This document shows, in pieces, positions 39,797-50,079 of a DNA stretch of 64,000 nt (its first letter is position 1; each line of letters begins with the position of its first letter). The notes beneath the pieces were generated by a model, which was not told the origin of the DNA, searched no databases, and was given only the letters and a program-made list of their open reading frames with translations. Location of the stretch: NCBI RefSeq assembly GCF_014202415.1, contig NZ_JACHGR010000003.1, positions 124,001-188,000 on the forward strand, given 5' to 3'. The stretch is from Tolumonas osonensis (GTDB lineage: Bacteria; Pseudomonadota; Gammaproteobacteria; Enterobacterales; Aeromonadaceae). The position numbers were made by a program, and so were the translations under genes.

Positions 39797-41131
39797 TTAA
39801 CGGATCATGCAAGGACGCTTGCGATCAAACTTCCAGCCAGGGATCAGATACTGCATCGCCATGGCATCGTTACGCGCACCGGTTGGCAGCTTTTTATGCA
39901 GCTCGTGCGCTTTCATCACCTGATCCATATCCAGCTCGACACCCAGACCCGGTTTATCAGGAACTGCAATCTTGCCATCGACGATTTGCAGCGGCTCTTT
40001 GGTCAGATGCTGACCTTCCTGCCAGATCCAGTGCGTATCAATCGCGGTCGGATTACCCGGCACCGCCGCACCCACCTGCGTGAACATCGCCAGCGAGATA
40101 TCGAAGTGGTTGTTGGAATGACAACCCCAGGTCAGACCCCAGTCATTGCACAGCTGCGCGACACGTACCGCACCGGTCAGGGTCCAGAAGTGCGGATCAG
40201 CCAGCGGAATATCGATGGCGTTCAGCATCACGGTATGCGCCATTTCACGCCAGTTGGTAGCGATCATGTTGGTCGCGACCGGCAGACCGGTAGCACGACG
40301 GAATTCCGCCATGATTTCACGACCGGAGAAGCCCTGTTCTGCGCCGCACGGATCTTCGGCATACGCCAGAATACCTTTCATGCCTTTGCACAGACGGATG
40401 GCATCTTCCAGCAACCACGCACCGTTCGGATCAACCGTAATTCGGGCATCCGGGAAGCGTTTCGCCAGTGCCGTCACAGTTTCAATTTCATCTTCACCGG
40501 CCAGTACACCGCCTTTCAGTTTGAAATCCTTGAAGCCGTAACGGTCTTTCGCCGCTGCTGCCAGTTCCAGTACGGAATTGGTATCCATCGCTTTTTCATG
40601 GCGCAGGCGATACCAGTCATGTTTGCCGGTTTCCGGTGCCTGATAAGGCAAATCTGTTGCCTGACGATCACCGATGTAGAACAGGTAACCCAAGACGGTG
40701 ACTTCATCACGCTGCTTGCCCGGGCCCAGCAATTCGCAGACCGGTACATTCAGGAATTTACCCATCAGGTCCAGCAACGCCGCTTCCAGTGCTGCTACCG
40801 CGTTGACACGCAGTTCAAATGTCCAGGCACCTTTACCGAAGGTTTCAAAATCGGAACCCATATTGCCGGCGTGCATCTGGCTGACAATCTTGTTCAGTAC
40901 CGCAATCTGTTTGCCTTCAACGTGGGGAATCGCATCCACCAGCGTCTTGTAAATCACTTCACCGCCCGGCGCCTCACCAACGCCGGTGTTTCCGGCGTTG
41001 TCTTTCAGAATGACGATGTTACGAGTGAAGTAGGCACCGTGTGCACCACCGATGTTCATCAGCATGCTGTCATGACCGGCAACCGGGATAACCTGCATGG
41101 ATGTAATAACCGGGGTAGTAGACATACTCAT
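39797..41131 (-). CDS. gudX: Glucarate dehydratase-related protein GudX
   Basis: Second enolase-superfamily glucarate dehydratase-like protein, 444 residues. It tracks E. coli Gud[46 protein letters not shown] and [10 protein letters not shown], where GudD has [10 protein letters not shown]. Catalytic KxK (DFKLKGGVL) and metal-site residues ([16 protein letters not shown]) are kept, so it is probably active. E. coli GudX is reported as a weaker dehydratase with a shifted substrate range. GAGG 7 nt before the ATG supports the start. gudP lies 13 bp upstream and gudD 55 bp downstream. Confidence 0.93.
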   Translation of the reverse strand: MSMSTTPVITSMQVIPVAGHDSMLMNIGGAHGAYFTRNIVILKDNAGNTGVGEAPGGEVIYKTLVDAIPHVEGKQIAVLNKIVSQMHAGNMGSDFETFGKGAWTFELRVNAVAALEAALLDLMGKFLNVPVCELLGPGKQRDEVTVLGYLFYIGDRQATDLPYQAPETGKHDWYRLRHEKAMDTNSVLELAAAAKDRYGFKDFKLKGGVLAGEDEIETVTALAKRFPDARITVDPNGAWLLEDAIRLCKGMKGILAYAEDPCGAEQGFSGREIMAEFRRATGLPVATNMIATNWREMAHTVMLNAIDIPLADPHFWTLTGAVRVAQLCNDWGLTWGCHSNNHFDISLAMFTQVGAAVPGNPTAIDTHWIWQEGQHLTKEPLQIVDGKIAVPDKPGLGVELDMDQVMKAHELHKKLPTGARNDAMAMQYLIPGWKFDRKRPCMIR

Positions 41132-41144
41132 GACTCTGCCTCGC

Positions 41145-42488
41145 TTATGCTGCTTTCAGTTCAATACGTTTGATGGTACCGACAATGAAGACGAAGCTGA
41201 TAATCGCCAACAGAGCATGCAGACCGACATAAACCAGCGCACCGTTGAATGAACCTGTTGATTTGATAATGTAGCCAATCGCAATCGGAGTAACGATACC
41301 GGAGATGTTACCGAACATGTTGAACAGACCGCCGCTCAGACCACTGATCTCTTTCGGCGCGGTATCTGCCATTACAGCCCAGCCCAGTGCGCCCACGCCT
41401 TTACCGAAGAACGCCGCCGCCATCACGATGATGACCATCATTTCCGAATCAACGTAGTTACAAATCACCATCGACATAGAGAGCATCATGCCTAATACGA
41501 TTGGTGTTTTACGGGCCAGCGTCAGGCTGTAACCACGGCGCAGCATGTAGTCAGAGATAATGCCGCCCAGTACACCACCGGTGAAACCGCAGATAGCCGG
41601 GATGGAAGCAATGAAACCCGCTTTCAGAATCGACATACCACGTTCCTGTACCAGATAAACCGGGAACCAGGTAATGAAGAAGTAAGTCAGCGCGTTGATA
41701 CAGTATTGACCTAAGTAAACACCCATCATCATGCGTGATTTCAGCAGCTGCTTGATCGCATCCCATTTAGAGATAGTGAGCTTACTTTTAGCGGCCTGAT
41801 GGTCCATATTGGTCAGCGCACCGCCTTTCTCAATATATTCCAGCTCAGCGCGGTTCATGCTTGGATGTTCGGTCGGGTTCTTAATGACTTTCAGCCACAC
41901 GAAACTCAGCAGAATGCCTAAGCCACCCATGAAGAAGAACACATGTGACCAGCCCACAGCATGCGTTAACCAGCCCATGATTGGCGCGAAAATAACGGTC
42001 GCGAAATACTGGGCGGAGTTGAAGATAGAAACTGCAGTACCACGTTCCTGCGCCGGGAACCAGGCCGCCACAATACGGCTGTTACCCGGGAATGAAGGTG
42101 ATTCACACAGGCCAACCATAAAACGCAAAATAAATAACCCGATAATTGCATTGGAAACGCTACCCAATGAACCAACGAAGCCTTGTAACAAGGTAAATAT
42201 GGACCAGGTCAAAATACTGAAGAAGTAAACTTTCTTGGAACCGAAGCGATCCAGTAACCATCCCCCCGGGATCTGGCCAATTACATAGGCCCAGGAAAAT
42301 GCCGAGAAGACATATCCCATCCCAACTGAATCCAGACCTAATTCTTTGGTCATGGATGCACCGGCAATCGATAAGGTCGCACGATCGCCATAGTTAAATG
42401 CGGTGACGATAAATAACATCACGACAATCCAATAACGGACGTTCGTGCGTTTTTCCGCCTCCAAAGTCATTGTATTTACTGATTCCAT
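41145..42488 (-). CDS. gudP: Glucarate/galactarate MFS transporter GudP
   Basis: Inner-membrane major facilitator of the anion:cation symporter family, importing glucarate or galactarate. 447 residues with 12 predicted helices. [19 protein letters not shown] at the N-terminus, [19 protein letters not shown], the loop 2-3 motif [11 protein letters not shown], and [19 protein letters not shown] are as in E. coli GudP. GGGAG 6 nt before the ATG. It is the first gene of the minus-strand gudP-gudX-gudD-garL-garR-garK-cdaR series and is divergent from garD. Confidence 0.95.
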   Translation of the reverse strand: MESVNTMTLEAEKRTNVRYWIVVMLFIVTAFNYGDRATLSIAGASMTKELGLDSVGMGYVFSAFSWAYVIGQIPGGWLLDRFGSKKVYFFSILTWSIFTLLQGFVGSLGSVSNAIIGLFILRFMVGLCESPSFPGNSRIVAAWFPAQERGTAVSIFNSAQYFATVIFAPIMGWLTHAVGWSHVFFFMGGLGILLSFVWLKVIKNPTEHPSMNRAELEYIEKGGALTNMDHQAAKSKLTISKWDAIKQLLKSRMMMGVYLGQYCINALTYFFITWFPVYLVQERGMSILKAGFIASIPAICGFTGGVLGGIISDYMLRRGYSLTLARKTPIVLGMMLSMSMVICNYVDSEMMVIIVMAAAFFGKGVGALGWAVMADTAPKEISGLSGGLFNMFGNISGIVTPIAIGYIIKSTGSFNGALVYVGLHALLAIISFVFIVGTIKRIELKAA

Positions 42489-43042
42489 TGTATTCTCCCG
42501 GTTTATAGCTTCAGGCTATAAAGATGTTGAGTAACTTAATTAAGCAATCCGGCAAACAAAGTTATTGAACACTACCACTTGATTTTTTTATTGCCGGGAG
42601 ACTCACTGCGTCACAACAGCAAACAAAACCAAAACGTCCAACTCGGGGAAAAGTATAAATAGACAGCGTGGCAGGTTCATCGTGCAAAAACACAACAATG
42701 ATTAATAATAGCGGCAATATACTTGGCATTAGCACAAATATTTAGCGAATGGATCACAAAACAGCAGATAACCACATGATCAATGCAACCGGTTTACTAA
42801 AAATCCGGTTTTATCTTTAAAAATAAGATCACACATCACATTTTTATAATTTAAATATTGCACTTTTTTATAAAATAAAAACAAAAAGTGATTTATGCCT
42901 AATATCACAATCTATGAGTCATTTGACCAAAATAATAAGCAAACAAGAGCACATATATTGTTTAAAACAACAATGCCAGACTAAAGCAAATAGCGTATTT
43001 TTTAACAGGGCTTCAATTAACAAATTAATAACAAGGTAATAT
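42489..43042. promoter_or_regulatory. 554-bp divergent gudP-garD control region
   Basis: No gene was recognised. The stretch is AT-rich and must hold both promoters. Two motifs are shared with the cdaR upstream region: CGAATGGATCACAA (42746-42759) and ATTTGACCAA (42921-42930, inverse of TTGGTCAAAT). They are CdaR operator candidates. I found no convincing full CRP site, only TCACA half-sites. Confidence 0.5.
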
Positions 43043-44608
43043 ATGTCTGCAAACAATAAGTCATATGCACAGCCGCATTATATAAAGGTGCATCCCGATG
43101 ATAATGTGGCGATTGTCGTTAACAGTAACGGTCTTCCTGAAGGCAGCCGGTTCCCGTGCGGATTAACATTAACCGAGCATGTGCCTAAAGGACATAAAGT
43201 TGCATTACAGGCAATTGCACAAGGTGAAGCCATCATTCGTTATGGCGAAGTCATCGGTTATGCCAATGAACCAATCCAACAGGGTGGCTGGATTAGCGAA
43301 CATCAGGTTGATCTGCCTAAAGCTCCGGCACTGGAAACACTGCCGTTAGCCACCAAAGTCCCTGCACCGCAACCACCGCTGGAAGGTTATACCTTTGAAG
43401 GTTACCGCAACGCCGATGGCAGTGTCGGTACCAAAAACATGCTGGGCATTACCACCAGCGTGCAGTGTGTCGCCGGTGTTGTCGATTACGTCGTGAGAAT
43501 CATTGAACGGGATTTACTGCCCAAGTATCCCAATGTGGACGGTGTCGTGGCCCTGAACCATTTATATGGCTGTGGTGTCGCCATCAATGCTCCCGCTGCC
43601 GTGGTGCCGATCCGTACCATCCACAACCTGGCGAAGAACCCGAATTTTGGTAATGAAGTACTGGTGGTCGGGCTGGGTTGTGAAAAACTGCAACCGGAAC
43701 GCTTGCTGGCCGGAAATGAAGAGCTGGAACAAATCAACGTCGATAAAAGCCAGATCATCATGCTGCAGGACGAAGCTCACGTCGGTTTTAAAGCCATGGT
43801 TGACGATATTCTCGGCCAGGCCGAAAAACTGCTGGCAAAACTGAACCTGCGCAAACGCGAAACCTGCCCGGCTTCCGAACTGGTGCTCGGTGTACAGTGC
43901 GGTGGTAGTGATGCCTTCTCCGGTGTGACCGCCAACCCATCCGTTGGTTATGCGGCAGACTTGCTGGTGCGCTGTGGCGCGACCGTCATGTTCTCCGAAG
44001 TGACCGAAGTGCGTGACGCCATTCACCTGCTGACACCACGTGCTGCCAACGAAGAAGTCGGTAAAGCCTTACTACGCGAAATGGCTTGGTACGACAATTA
44101 TCTGGATACCGGCAAAACCGACCGCAGTGCCAACCCCTCTCCCGGCAACAAAAAAGGTGGTCTGGCCAACGTGGTCGAAAAAGCGCTCGGCTCGATTGCC
44201 AAATCCGGCAGCTCAGCGATTGTCGAAGTCTTATCGCCAGGCCAGCGCCCAACTAAAAAAGGACTGATTTTCGCTGCAACCCCGGCCAGTGACTTTGTGT
44301 GCGGCACACAACAGCTCTCTTCCGGGATCACCGTACAGGTCTTCACCACGGGTCGGGGAACGCCTTATGGCTTAGCCGCAGTGCCTGTGATTAAAATGTC
44401 GACGCACAGCTCACTGGCTGAACGCTGGCATGATCTGATCGATATTGATGCCGGCTCTGTCGCCACCGGCGAGAAGACCATCGAAGAACTGGGCTGGGAA
44501 GTGTTCCACTTCATTCTTGATGTTGCCAGTGGCCGCAAGAAACCATGGTCGGATCAATGGGGCCTGTTCAATGCACTGTCTGTGTTTAACCCGGCTCCGG
44601 TGACCTGA
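43043..44608 (+). CDS. garD: Galactarate dehydratase GarD
   Basis: Fe2+-dependent dehydratase turning galactarate (meso-galactarate) into 5-keto-4-deoxyglucarate. 521 residues (523 in E. coli): an N-terminal SAF-like domain (about 1-100, [13 protein letters not shown]), then the UxaA/GarD core with [51 protein letters not shown] and [19 protein letters not shown] 6 nt before the ATG fixes the start. It is divergent from gudP, so glucarate and galactarate branches share one control region and one set of downstream enzymes. Its stop codon directly abuts the ampD stop codon. Confidence 0.97.
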   Translation: MSANNKSYAQPHYIKVHPDDNVAIVVNSNGLPEGSRFPCGLTLTEHVPKGHKVALQAIAQGEAIIRYGEVIGYANEPIQQGGWISEHQVDLPKAPALETLPLATKVPAPQPPLEGYTFEGYRNADGSVGTKNMLGITTSVQCVAGVVDYVVRIIERDLLPKYPNVDGVVALNHLYGCGVAINAPAAVVPIRTIHNLAKNPNFGNEVLVVGLGCEKLQPERLLAGNEELEQINVDKSQIIMLQDEAHVGFKAMVDDILGQAEKLLAKLNLRKRETCPASELVLGVQCGGSDAFSGVTANPSVGYAADLLVRCGATVMFSEVTEVRDAIHLLTPRAANEEVGKALLREMAWYDNYLDTGKTDRSANPSPGNKKGGLANVVEKALGSIAKSGSSAIVEVLSPGQRPTKKGLIFAATPASDFVCGTQQLSSGITVQVFTTGRGTPYGLAAVPVIKMSTHSSLAERWHDLIDIDAGSVATGEKTIEELGWEVFHFILDVASGRKKPWSDQWGLFNALSVFNPAPVT

Positions 44609-45172
44609 TCACGACTGCAACAACTGACGATACCGATCCCAGTCAAACGAAGGACCCGGATCGGTTTTTCTTCCCGGGGCAATATCCGAATGCCCCGTGA
44701 TCCGTTCAGCCGTGATCACCGGATACTGCTGCTGCAGCGCCAAGGTGACTAACGCCAGTTGCTGATACTGCGCTTCGGTATACCCACCTTCATCCGTCCC
44801 TTCCAGCTCAATACCTATCGCAAAGTCATTACAGTTTTCACGGCCATCAAACTGTGATCGTCCGGCATGCCAGGCGCGATCCAGAAAACCGACATACTGC
44901 ACCACTTCCCCATCCCGGCGGATCAAGCAATGAGCCGACACCTGCAGATGCGCGATTTCGGCAAAATACGGATGAGCCTGTGGATCCAGTTTTCCGGTAA
45001 ACAATTCATCAATATGCGGTCCACCGAATTGTCCCGGCGGTAAGCTGATGCCATGTACCACCAGCAACGAAACAGGCTCCCCTTCGGGGCGCTGATTAAA
45101 AAACGGTGACGGACAATGCCGGGCCTCAGCAAGCCAACCTTGCTCATTTATCAACCACTTTTTCTGCCACAT
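44609..45172 (-). CDS. ampD: 1,6-anhydro-N-acetylmuramyl-L-alanine amidase AmpD
   Basis: Cytosolic zinc amidase that removes the peptide from 1,6-anhydroMurNAc-peptides in cell-wall recycling; loss derepresses AmpR-controlled beta-lactamase in related species. 187 residues: SLLVVHGISLPP carries the first Zn His, the catalytic Glu region is IELEGTDEGGY, and GHSDIAPGRKTDPGPSF carries the other His and Asp. AGGG 8 nt before the ATG. It is divergent from nadC as in E. coli, but the usual ampE gene is missing next to it; garD is convergent with no spacer. Confidence 0.95.
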   Translation of the reverse strand: MWQKKWLINEQGWLAEARHCPSPFFNQRPEGEPVSLLVVHGISLPPGQFGGPHIDELFTGKLDPQAHPYFAEIAHLQVSAHCLIRRDGEVVQYVGFLDRAWHAGRSQFDGRENCNDFAIGIELEGTDEGGYTEAQYQQLALVTLALQQQYPVITAERITGHSDIAPGRKTDPGPSFDWDRYRQLLQS

Positions 45173-45196
45173 ACCGGTTTCCCTCTCTGCTTTTAG

Positions 45197-46120
<924 letters not shown>

Positions 46121-46122
46121 AT

Positions 46123-46157
46123 AAAAAAGCCGTCTTCCCAAATCGGAAAGACGGCTT
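46123..46157 (-). terminator. Terminator between nadC and the yidA-like gene
   Basis: AAGCCGTCTT/AAGACGGCTT stem (46127-46136 with 46148-46157). The T-run follows on the minus strand, so it terminates the phosphatase transcript. It lies 3 bp after the nadC stop and may also slow nadC transcripts. Confidence 0.85.
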
Positions 46158-46185
46158 AAACTCTGTCCTGTTTTATCGGCGATAA

Positions 46186-46992
46186 TCAGGAAAGAATAAA
46201 CTTCTCAATCACATGTGCTACACCATCGTCTTCGTTGGTGTGCGTCACATAGTCTGCAATCGCCTTGATCTCGTCGAATGCATTACCCATGGCGACCGAC
46301 AAGCCGGCATATTCCAGCATGTGCACATCATTACCCGCATCGCCCACGCAGATCACCTCTTCCGGTTTGATACCCAGATAGTCGGCCAGCATGGACACAC
46401 CATTTCCCTTGTTACTGTTCTTGTTCAGAATTTCCAGGAAAAACGGCGCGCTGCGTACCACGGTGAAACGCTCATAATATTCTGCCGGGATCTGTTCAAC
46501 ACCCGGAGACAGAATTTCCGGCTCATCCACCATCATCACTTTCACAATCGGGTGATCGGCGGACAACTCGTTATAGTCAATCAATGTCAGCGAAATGCCG
46601 TTGATATCACGCTCATGCGCCGTGTAATGACTGACCTTCGGAGAAATCAGACCCAGCTCTGTAGAAAACGCATGCGTGTTCACACCAATCTGCTGGCTGA
46701 TGGCATACACATCCTGCACATCTTTACCGCTGATCAGCTGACTGCAGATCGTTTCTCTGGTGCCGACATTCTTAATGACCGCCCCGTTATAACTCAGCGC
46801 ATAATCCTCCGGCGTCGTCAGCTCCAGCTCTTCCAGATACCGCTCCAGCCCTTCCAGCGGCCGGCCGGAGGCCAGTACTACTTTCACCCCTTGTTTCCGG
46901 GCTTCTTTAATCGCACTTTTCGTACGCTCAGAAATCGAACCATCACCACGCAACAGCGTGCCATCCATATCAAGTGCAATCAGCTTATACAT
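46186..46992 (-). CDS. yidA: Cof-type HAD phosphatase, YidA-like sugar phosphatase
   Basis: Cytosolic haloacid-dehalogenase-superfamily phosphatase of 268 residues with a C2B cap. Motif I is LIALDMDGTLL (nucleophile Asp), motif II VVLASGRP, motif III Lys in NSNKGNGVSMLADYLG, and motif IV VGDAGNDVHML. Along its length it aligns with E. coli YidA (YNGAVI, VKVMMVDEP, APFFLEIL). YidA dephosphorylates various sugar phosphates; the in vivo substrate is unsure. ATG 46992 with GGTGA 5 nt upstream is preferred to ATG 46998 and GTG 47001. Confidence 0.88.
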   Translation of the reverse strand: MYKLIALDMDGTLLRGDGSISERTKSAIKEARKQGVKVVLASGRPLEGLERYLEELELTTPEDYALSYNGAVIKNVGTRETICSQLISGKDVQDVYAISQQIGVNTHAFSTELGLISPKVSHYTAHERDINGISLTLIDYNELSADHPIVKVMMVDEPEILSPGVEQIPAEYYERFTVVRSAPFFLEILNKNSNKGNGVSMLADYLGIKPEEVICVGDAGNDVHMLEYAGLSVAMGNAFDEIKAIADYVTHTNEDDGVAHVIEKFILS

Positions 46993-47266
46993 CGTCATCA
47001 CCGGAGTAATAAAGTTGTACTTATCTTACCGTATAAACCGGTTACATTCAGCGAAATTAGCGCGATCTTTAATCGAAAATGAATTAAGCGGATTAATGTA
47101 TAAACCACCGGACTCATTTCCTGCCTGACACGTTTTTTATGCCAGTCTGACCAATTAAATACCGAACAGAGGATCATCTCAGGCTGAATCCTCAGGCAAA
47201 TTATCATTTTGTAATTTTTTCAGCTGATATGAAGACAAATCCCGGGATTTTATTTAGGATCCGCAT

Positions 47267-47294
47267 CTACCTTCCAATGTTCGGATGAAGGTAG
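47267..47294 (+). other. Possible competitor hairpin at the 5' edge of the glycine riboswitch
   Basis: CTACCTTC (47267-47274) pairs perfectly with GAAGGTAG (47287-47294). The 3' arm uses bases of the first aptamer's P1 stem (47291-47297), so the two structures cannot both form. Confidence 0.45.
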
Positions 47295-47450
47295 CAGGAG
47301 AGGATGGTTCTACATCCACCGAAGAAGTGAATCTTTCAGGTGCCGCAAGGCGAGGACTGCTACTGGACGATACTCTGGAGAGACCCGTTAAATCGGGCGC
47401 CGAAGGAGCAAAACCCGTCAGGGTTGAAACTCTCAGGCAAAAGGACAGAG
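47291..47450 (+). ncRNA. Tandem glycine riboswitch (gcvT motif, two aptamers)
   Basis: Aptamer I spans 47291-47363, closed by GTAGCAG/CTGCTAC. Its core has GGAGAG and CCGAAGAAG, then ATCTTTCAGGTGCCG. Aptamer II spans 47373-47450, closed by CTCTG/CAGAG, with GGAGAG, GCGCCGAAGGAGCAAA and AACTCTCAGGCAAAAGGACAG, the classical gcvT-motif sequence. The short linker TGGACGATA and the upstream bases fit the tandem kink-turn form. It precedes an alanine/glycine symporter gene, a common Vibrio-type arrangement, rather than gcvTHP. An open frame at 47285-47488 runs through it and is not a gene. Confidence 0.95.
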
Positions 47451-47499
47451 GGGATGGAATAGCATATCTGGTGATCCTCACTGGGTAGGTGTTCCTGTC

Positions 47500-47537
47500 T
47501 CCTCCTTTCACGAATGAACAGCTTCGTTTCAGGAGGA
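47500..47537 (+). promoter_or_regulatory. Ribosome-site-sequestering stem of the glycine riboswitch
   Basis: TCCTCCT (47500-47506) is perfectly complementary to AGGAGGA (47531-47537), which includes the symporter gene's Shine-Dalgarno. An inner pairing ACGAA/TTCGT (47510-47514 with 47523-47527) would stabilise the hairpin. It looks like an expression platform acting on translation. I saw no U-tract terminator. Confidence 0.6.
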
Positions 47538-47548
47538 TATTTAAAACT

Positions 47549-48922
47549 ATGCTTCATTCATTTCTTACCGCCGTTGATGACTTTATCTGGGGTCCACCAC
47601 TGCTTGCGCTACTGATGGGAACCGGCCTTTATCTCACTATCCGTTTAGGCCTGCTGCAGGTTATCCGCCTGCCACTGGCACTGAAACTGGTGTTCTTCCC
47701 GCCGAAACATGATGGTAAAGAAGGCGATGTATCCAGCTTCGCAGCCTTGTGTACCGCCCTGTCGGCCACCATCGGTACCGGCAATATTGTCGGTGTGGCT
47801 ACCGCAGTAAAACTGGGTGGTCCCGGCGCCATTTTCTGGATGTGGATCGCTGCCTTTCTGGGCATGGCGACAAAATACGCCGAAGGCCTGCTGGCTGTCC
47901 GCTACCGTCAGAAAGACGCGAACGGTCAGATGAGTGGCGGCCCGATGTACTATCTGGAAAAAGGCCTGGGCAGCAAATTTCTGGCGGGCGCATTCGCGTT
48001 GTTTGGTATTGGTGTTGCGCTGTTTGGTATCGGCACCTTCCCGCAGGTCAATGCCATTGCCGATGCCGCTCAACTCACCTTTGATGTACCCAAATGGGCA
48101 ACTGGCCTGATCCTGGCTGTGCTGGTCGCGCTGATCACGGTGGGTGGCATTCAGTCCATCTCCCGCATTTCAACCAAAATCGTGCCATTCATGGCCCTGG
48201 TGTATATCACCTCCTGTCTGGGAGTGATGTATCTGCACGCGGAACAGTTGCCAGAAGTCATTAGTCAGATCCTGAATGCCGCCTTTACCTCGACTGCAGC
48301 AACCGGTGGTTTTGCCGGTGCCACTATGATGCTGGCATTGCAGGCGGGTGTGGCCCGCGGGGTGTTCTCTAACGAATCAGGTCTGGGTTCAGCGCCTATT
48401 GCTGCCGCTGCGGCAAAAACCAACTCCTGTGTGGAACAGGGTCTGGTCTGCATGACCGGCACCTTTTTCGATACCATTCTCATCTGCACCATGACCGGCA
48501 TTACGCTGGTGCTGACCGGCGCATGGCAATCTGAAGTTGCCGGCACCGCCATGACCAACCTCGCGTTTACTCAGGGTATCGGCAGCCAGTTAGGCTTCTA
48601 TCTGGTTAACATCGGTCTGTTGTTCTTTGCCTTTACCACCATCATTGGCTGGAACTACTACGGTGAACGGTGTACCGAATATCTGCTGGGCGTTAAAGCC
48701 ATTAAAGGCTACCGGTGGGTCTTCGTCCTGCTGGTTGCTGCCGGTGCGACGCTGCATCTGGATCTGATCTGGATCATTGCCGACATCGTCAACGGCCTGA
48801 TGGCAATTCCAAACCTGATTGGTCTGATTGGCTTGCGTCATGTCATTGCTGCCGAAACTTTTGCCTATTTCAGCGCGAAAGATATCGACACCGGAAGTGC
48901 CGAAACGGAAGCCACTATGTAA
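47549..48922 (+). CDS. Alanine/glycine:cation symporter (AGCS family)
   Basis: Inner-membrane sodium or proton symporter for alanine and glycine, 457 residues with about 11 hydrophobic segments. The family signature GTGNIVGVATAVKLGGPGA is near residues 80-98, with WMWIAAFLGMATKYAEGLLAV after it and VARGVFSNESGLGSAPIA further on. It starts MLHSFLTAVDDFIWG, typical of the family. The tandem glycine riboswitch directly upstream argues that glycine is a physiological substrate. AGGAGG lies 12 nt from ATG 47549, somewhat far; the frame extends to 47489 but that part is leader sequence. E. coli YaaJ (alsT) is a relative. Confidence 0.95.
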   Translation: MLHSFLTAVDDFIWGPPLLALLMGTGLYLTIRLGLLQVIRLPLALKLVFFPPKHDGKEGDVSSFAALCTALSATIGTGNIVGVATAVKLGGPGAIFWMWIAAFLGMATKYAEGLLAVRYRQKDANGQMSGGPMYYLEKGLGSKFLAGAFALFGIGVALFGIGTFPQVNAIADAAQLTFDVPKWATGLILAVLVALITVGGIQSISRISTKIVPFMALVYITSCLGVMYLHAEQLPEVISQILNAAFTSTAATGGFAGATMMLALQAGVARGVFSNESGLGSAPIAAAAAKTNSCVEQGLVCMTGTFFDTILICTMTGITLVLTGAWQSEVAGTAMTNLAFTQGIGSQLGFYLVNIGLLFFAFTTIIGWNYYGERCTEYLLGVKAIKGYRWVFVLLVAAGATLHLDLIWIIADIVNGLMAIPNLIGLIGLRHVIAAETFAYFSAKDIDTGSAETEATM

Positions 48923-48971
48923 TCCGTTAACCACCTTCAGGTAATGCTGGGGTGGTTAAAAAATGGCAACA

Positions 48972-49000
48972 AAAAACCCGGCACAGATAGCCGGGTTTTT
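48972..49000. terminator. Bidirectional terminator between the symporter gene and hup
   Basis: An 11-bp stem AAAAACCCGGC/GCCGGGTTTTT (48972-48982 with 48990-49000), with A and T tracts on both sides, serves two convergent genes. Confidence 0.93.
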
Positions 49001-49003
49001 CAT

Positions 49004-49033
49004 ATACAGAAAAGATTAATACAGAAAAGATTA
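49004..49033. repeat. 15-bp perfect tandem duplication at the hup 3' end
   Basis: ATACAGAAAAGATTA occurs twice back to back (49004-49018 and 49019-49033). The second copy holds the hup stop codon (TAA on the minus strand), and the first lies just beyond it. It looks like a recent slippage duplication. Confidence 0.9.
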
Positions 49034-49306
49034 ACCGTTTACAGCATCTTTTAATGCTTTGCCAGCAACAAAAGTTGGCACGTTAGAAGCTGCAATCGTG
49101 ATTTCCTGACCGGTCTGAGGGTTACGACCAGTACGACTTGCCCGGTGATTTACCTTGAAAGTACCGAAGCCAACCAGTTGTACCGGATCGCCTTCTTTCA
49201 GGCTTTGAGTAATAGTTTCCAGAATCTGTTCCAGTGCCACTTTAGCCTGGGCTTTGCTCATGTCAGCCTTGGCTGCAATCGCATCAACAAGCTCAGTTTT
49301 GTTCAT
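49031..49306 (-). CDS. hupA: DNA-binding protein HU
   Basis: Nucleoid protein that bends DNA as a dimer. 91 residues from ATG 49306 (AAGGA 6 nt upstream): [18 protein letters not shown], the beta-arm [21 protein letters not shown] with the intercalating Pro, and [13 protein letters not shown]. It is closest to HU-alpha of E. coli, and the neighbouring yjaG gene agrees with the hupA locus. The final residue differs from the usual Lys end. A 15-bp duplication spans the stop codon. IHF is excluded by the sequence of the arm. Confidence 0.96.
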   Translation of the reverse strand: MNKTELVDAIAAKADMSKAQAKVALEQILETITQSLKEGDPVQLVGFGTFKVNHRASRTGRNPQTGQEITIAASNVPTFVAGKALKDAVNG

Positions 49307-49500
49307 ACGCAATCCTTATTATTTAAGCCGATCAAAAAAGCTGCCTCAATCTAGTCAAAATTCTGCTGACTGGCAAAAACTTTCTGTCGTATTTCCCAGG
49401 AAAACAGCACATTTTTAGCGGGAACTTCATGGCTGTCACAAAACATGCTGCCAGCCGGTTAAGCTTTATACCATCAGACAGCACTTTATCTGTCCGGTCG

Positions 49501-50079
49501 TTATTCCAGAGAAATCCCCAGATTCGATATACCACCCTGTTCGGCCATTTCTTTGATTTTCAGGATAACCGCCGCATCGCGGGGTTGGGATACTTCGTCG
49601 AGCAATGCAACCTGAAAAGCCATCTCGTCTTCTACCAGCGGTTCGGCGTACAACTCTTCAGCAGAAAGCTCCCGTCCCTGTTGCATCTCAATAAATCCAA
49701 CCACGGTTCCCATGGATGTCTGGCTGACATCGTAAGCTTCATCACCCAGACGAAAAACCACCGAGTTATAAGCAGTCGCCAGCGCCACACAGGTATCCAG
49801 TGCCGGCCAGGCGCCATAACACTCCTCTTGTTGCGGTTCCGGCATGGCAGCTTCAATCTGCTCCAGTATTGCCGACAAATCTACCTGCATGCTTTTCTCA
49901 GTCAGATATTGCCACATGGTATCCAGCGAACTGCGAATTAGCCGGGTATCACCCCGTCCTGTACTTTCGGCATACAAGCAATAGTTAGGATACATTCTTT
50001 CACTTAACGCCAGCGCAAAGACTGTCTGTTGCCATGGCATCAGCTTACGCAATTTCTTATAGAACTTGTCACCAAACAC
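49501..50079 (-). CDS. yjaG: DUF416 family protein YjaG
   Basis: Function unknown. 192-residue acidic, soluble protein of the YjaG/DUF416 family, recognised from LPWQ-type LMPWQQTVFALALSERMYPNY, AWPALDTCVALATAYNSV, VSQTSMGTVVGFIEMQQG and MAFQVALLDE. The start is a GTG with GGAG 6 nt upstream. It lies upstream of hup on the same strand, as yjaG does with hupA in E. coli, with a 194-bp gap that probably contains the hup promoter. Confidence 0.88.
   Translation of the reverse strand: MFGDKFYKKLRKLMPWQQTVFALALSERMYPNYCLYAESTGRGDTRLIRSSLDTMWQYLTEKSMQVDLSAILEQIEAAMPEPQQEECYGAWPALDTCVALATAYNSVVFRLGDEAYDVSQTSMGTVVGFIEMQQGRELSAEELYAEPLVEDEMAFQVALLDEVSQPRDAAVILKIKEMAEQGGISNLGISLE

Noticed and set aside
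39896-41173. Plus-strand open frame of 425 codons opposite gudX
   Set aside because: Shadow of gudX; composition and lack of motifs argue against a gene.
42489-43042. CRP sites in the gudP-garD spacer
   Set aside because: Only TCACA half-sites were seen; no pairing with a TGTGA at the proper 6-bp distance.
47285-47488. Open frame of 67 codons through the glycine riboswitch
   Set aside because: The bases are explained by two gcvT-motif aptamers, and there is no ribosome site.
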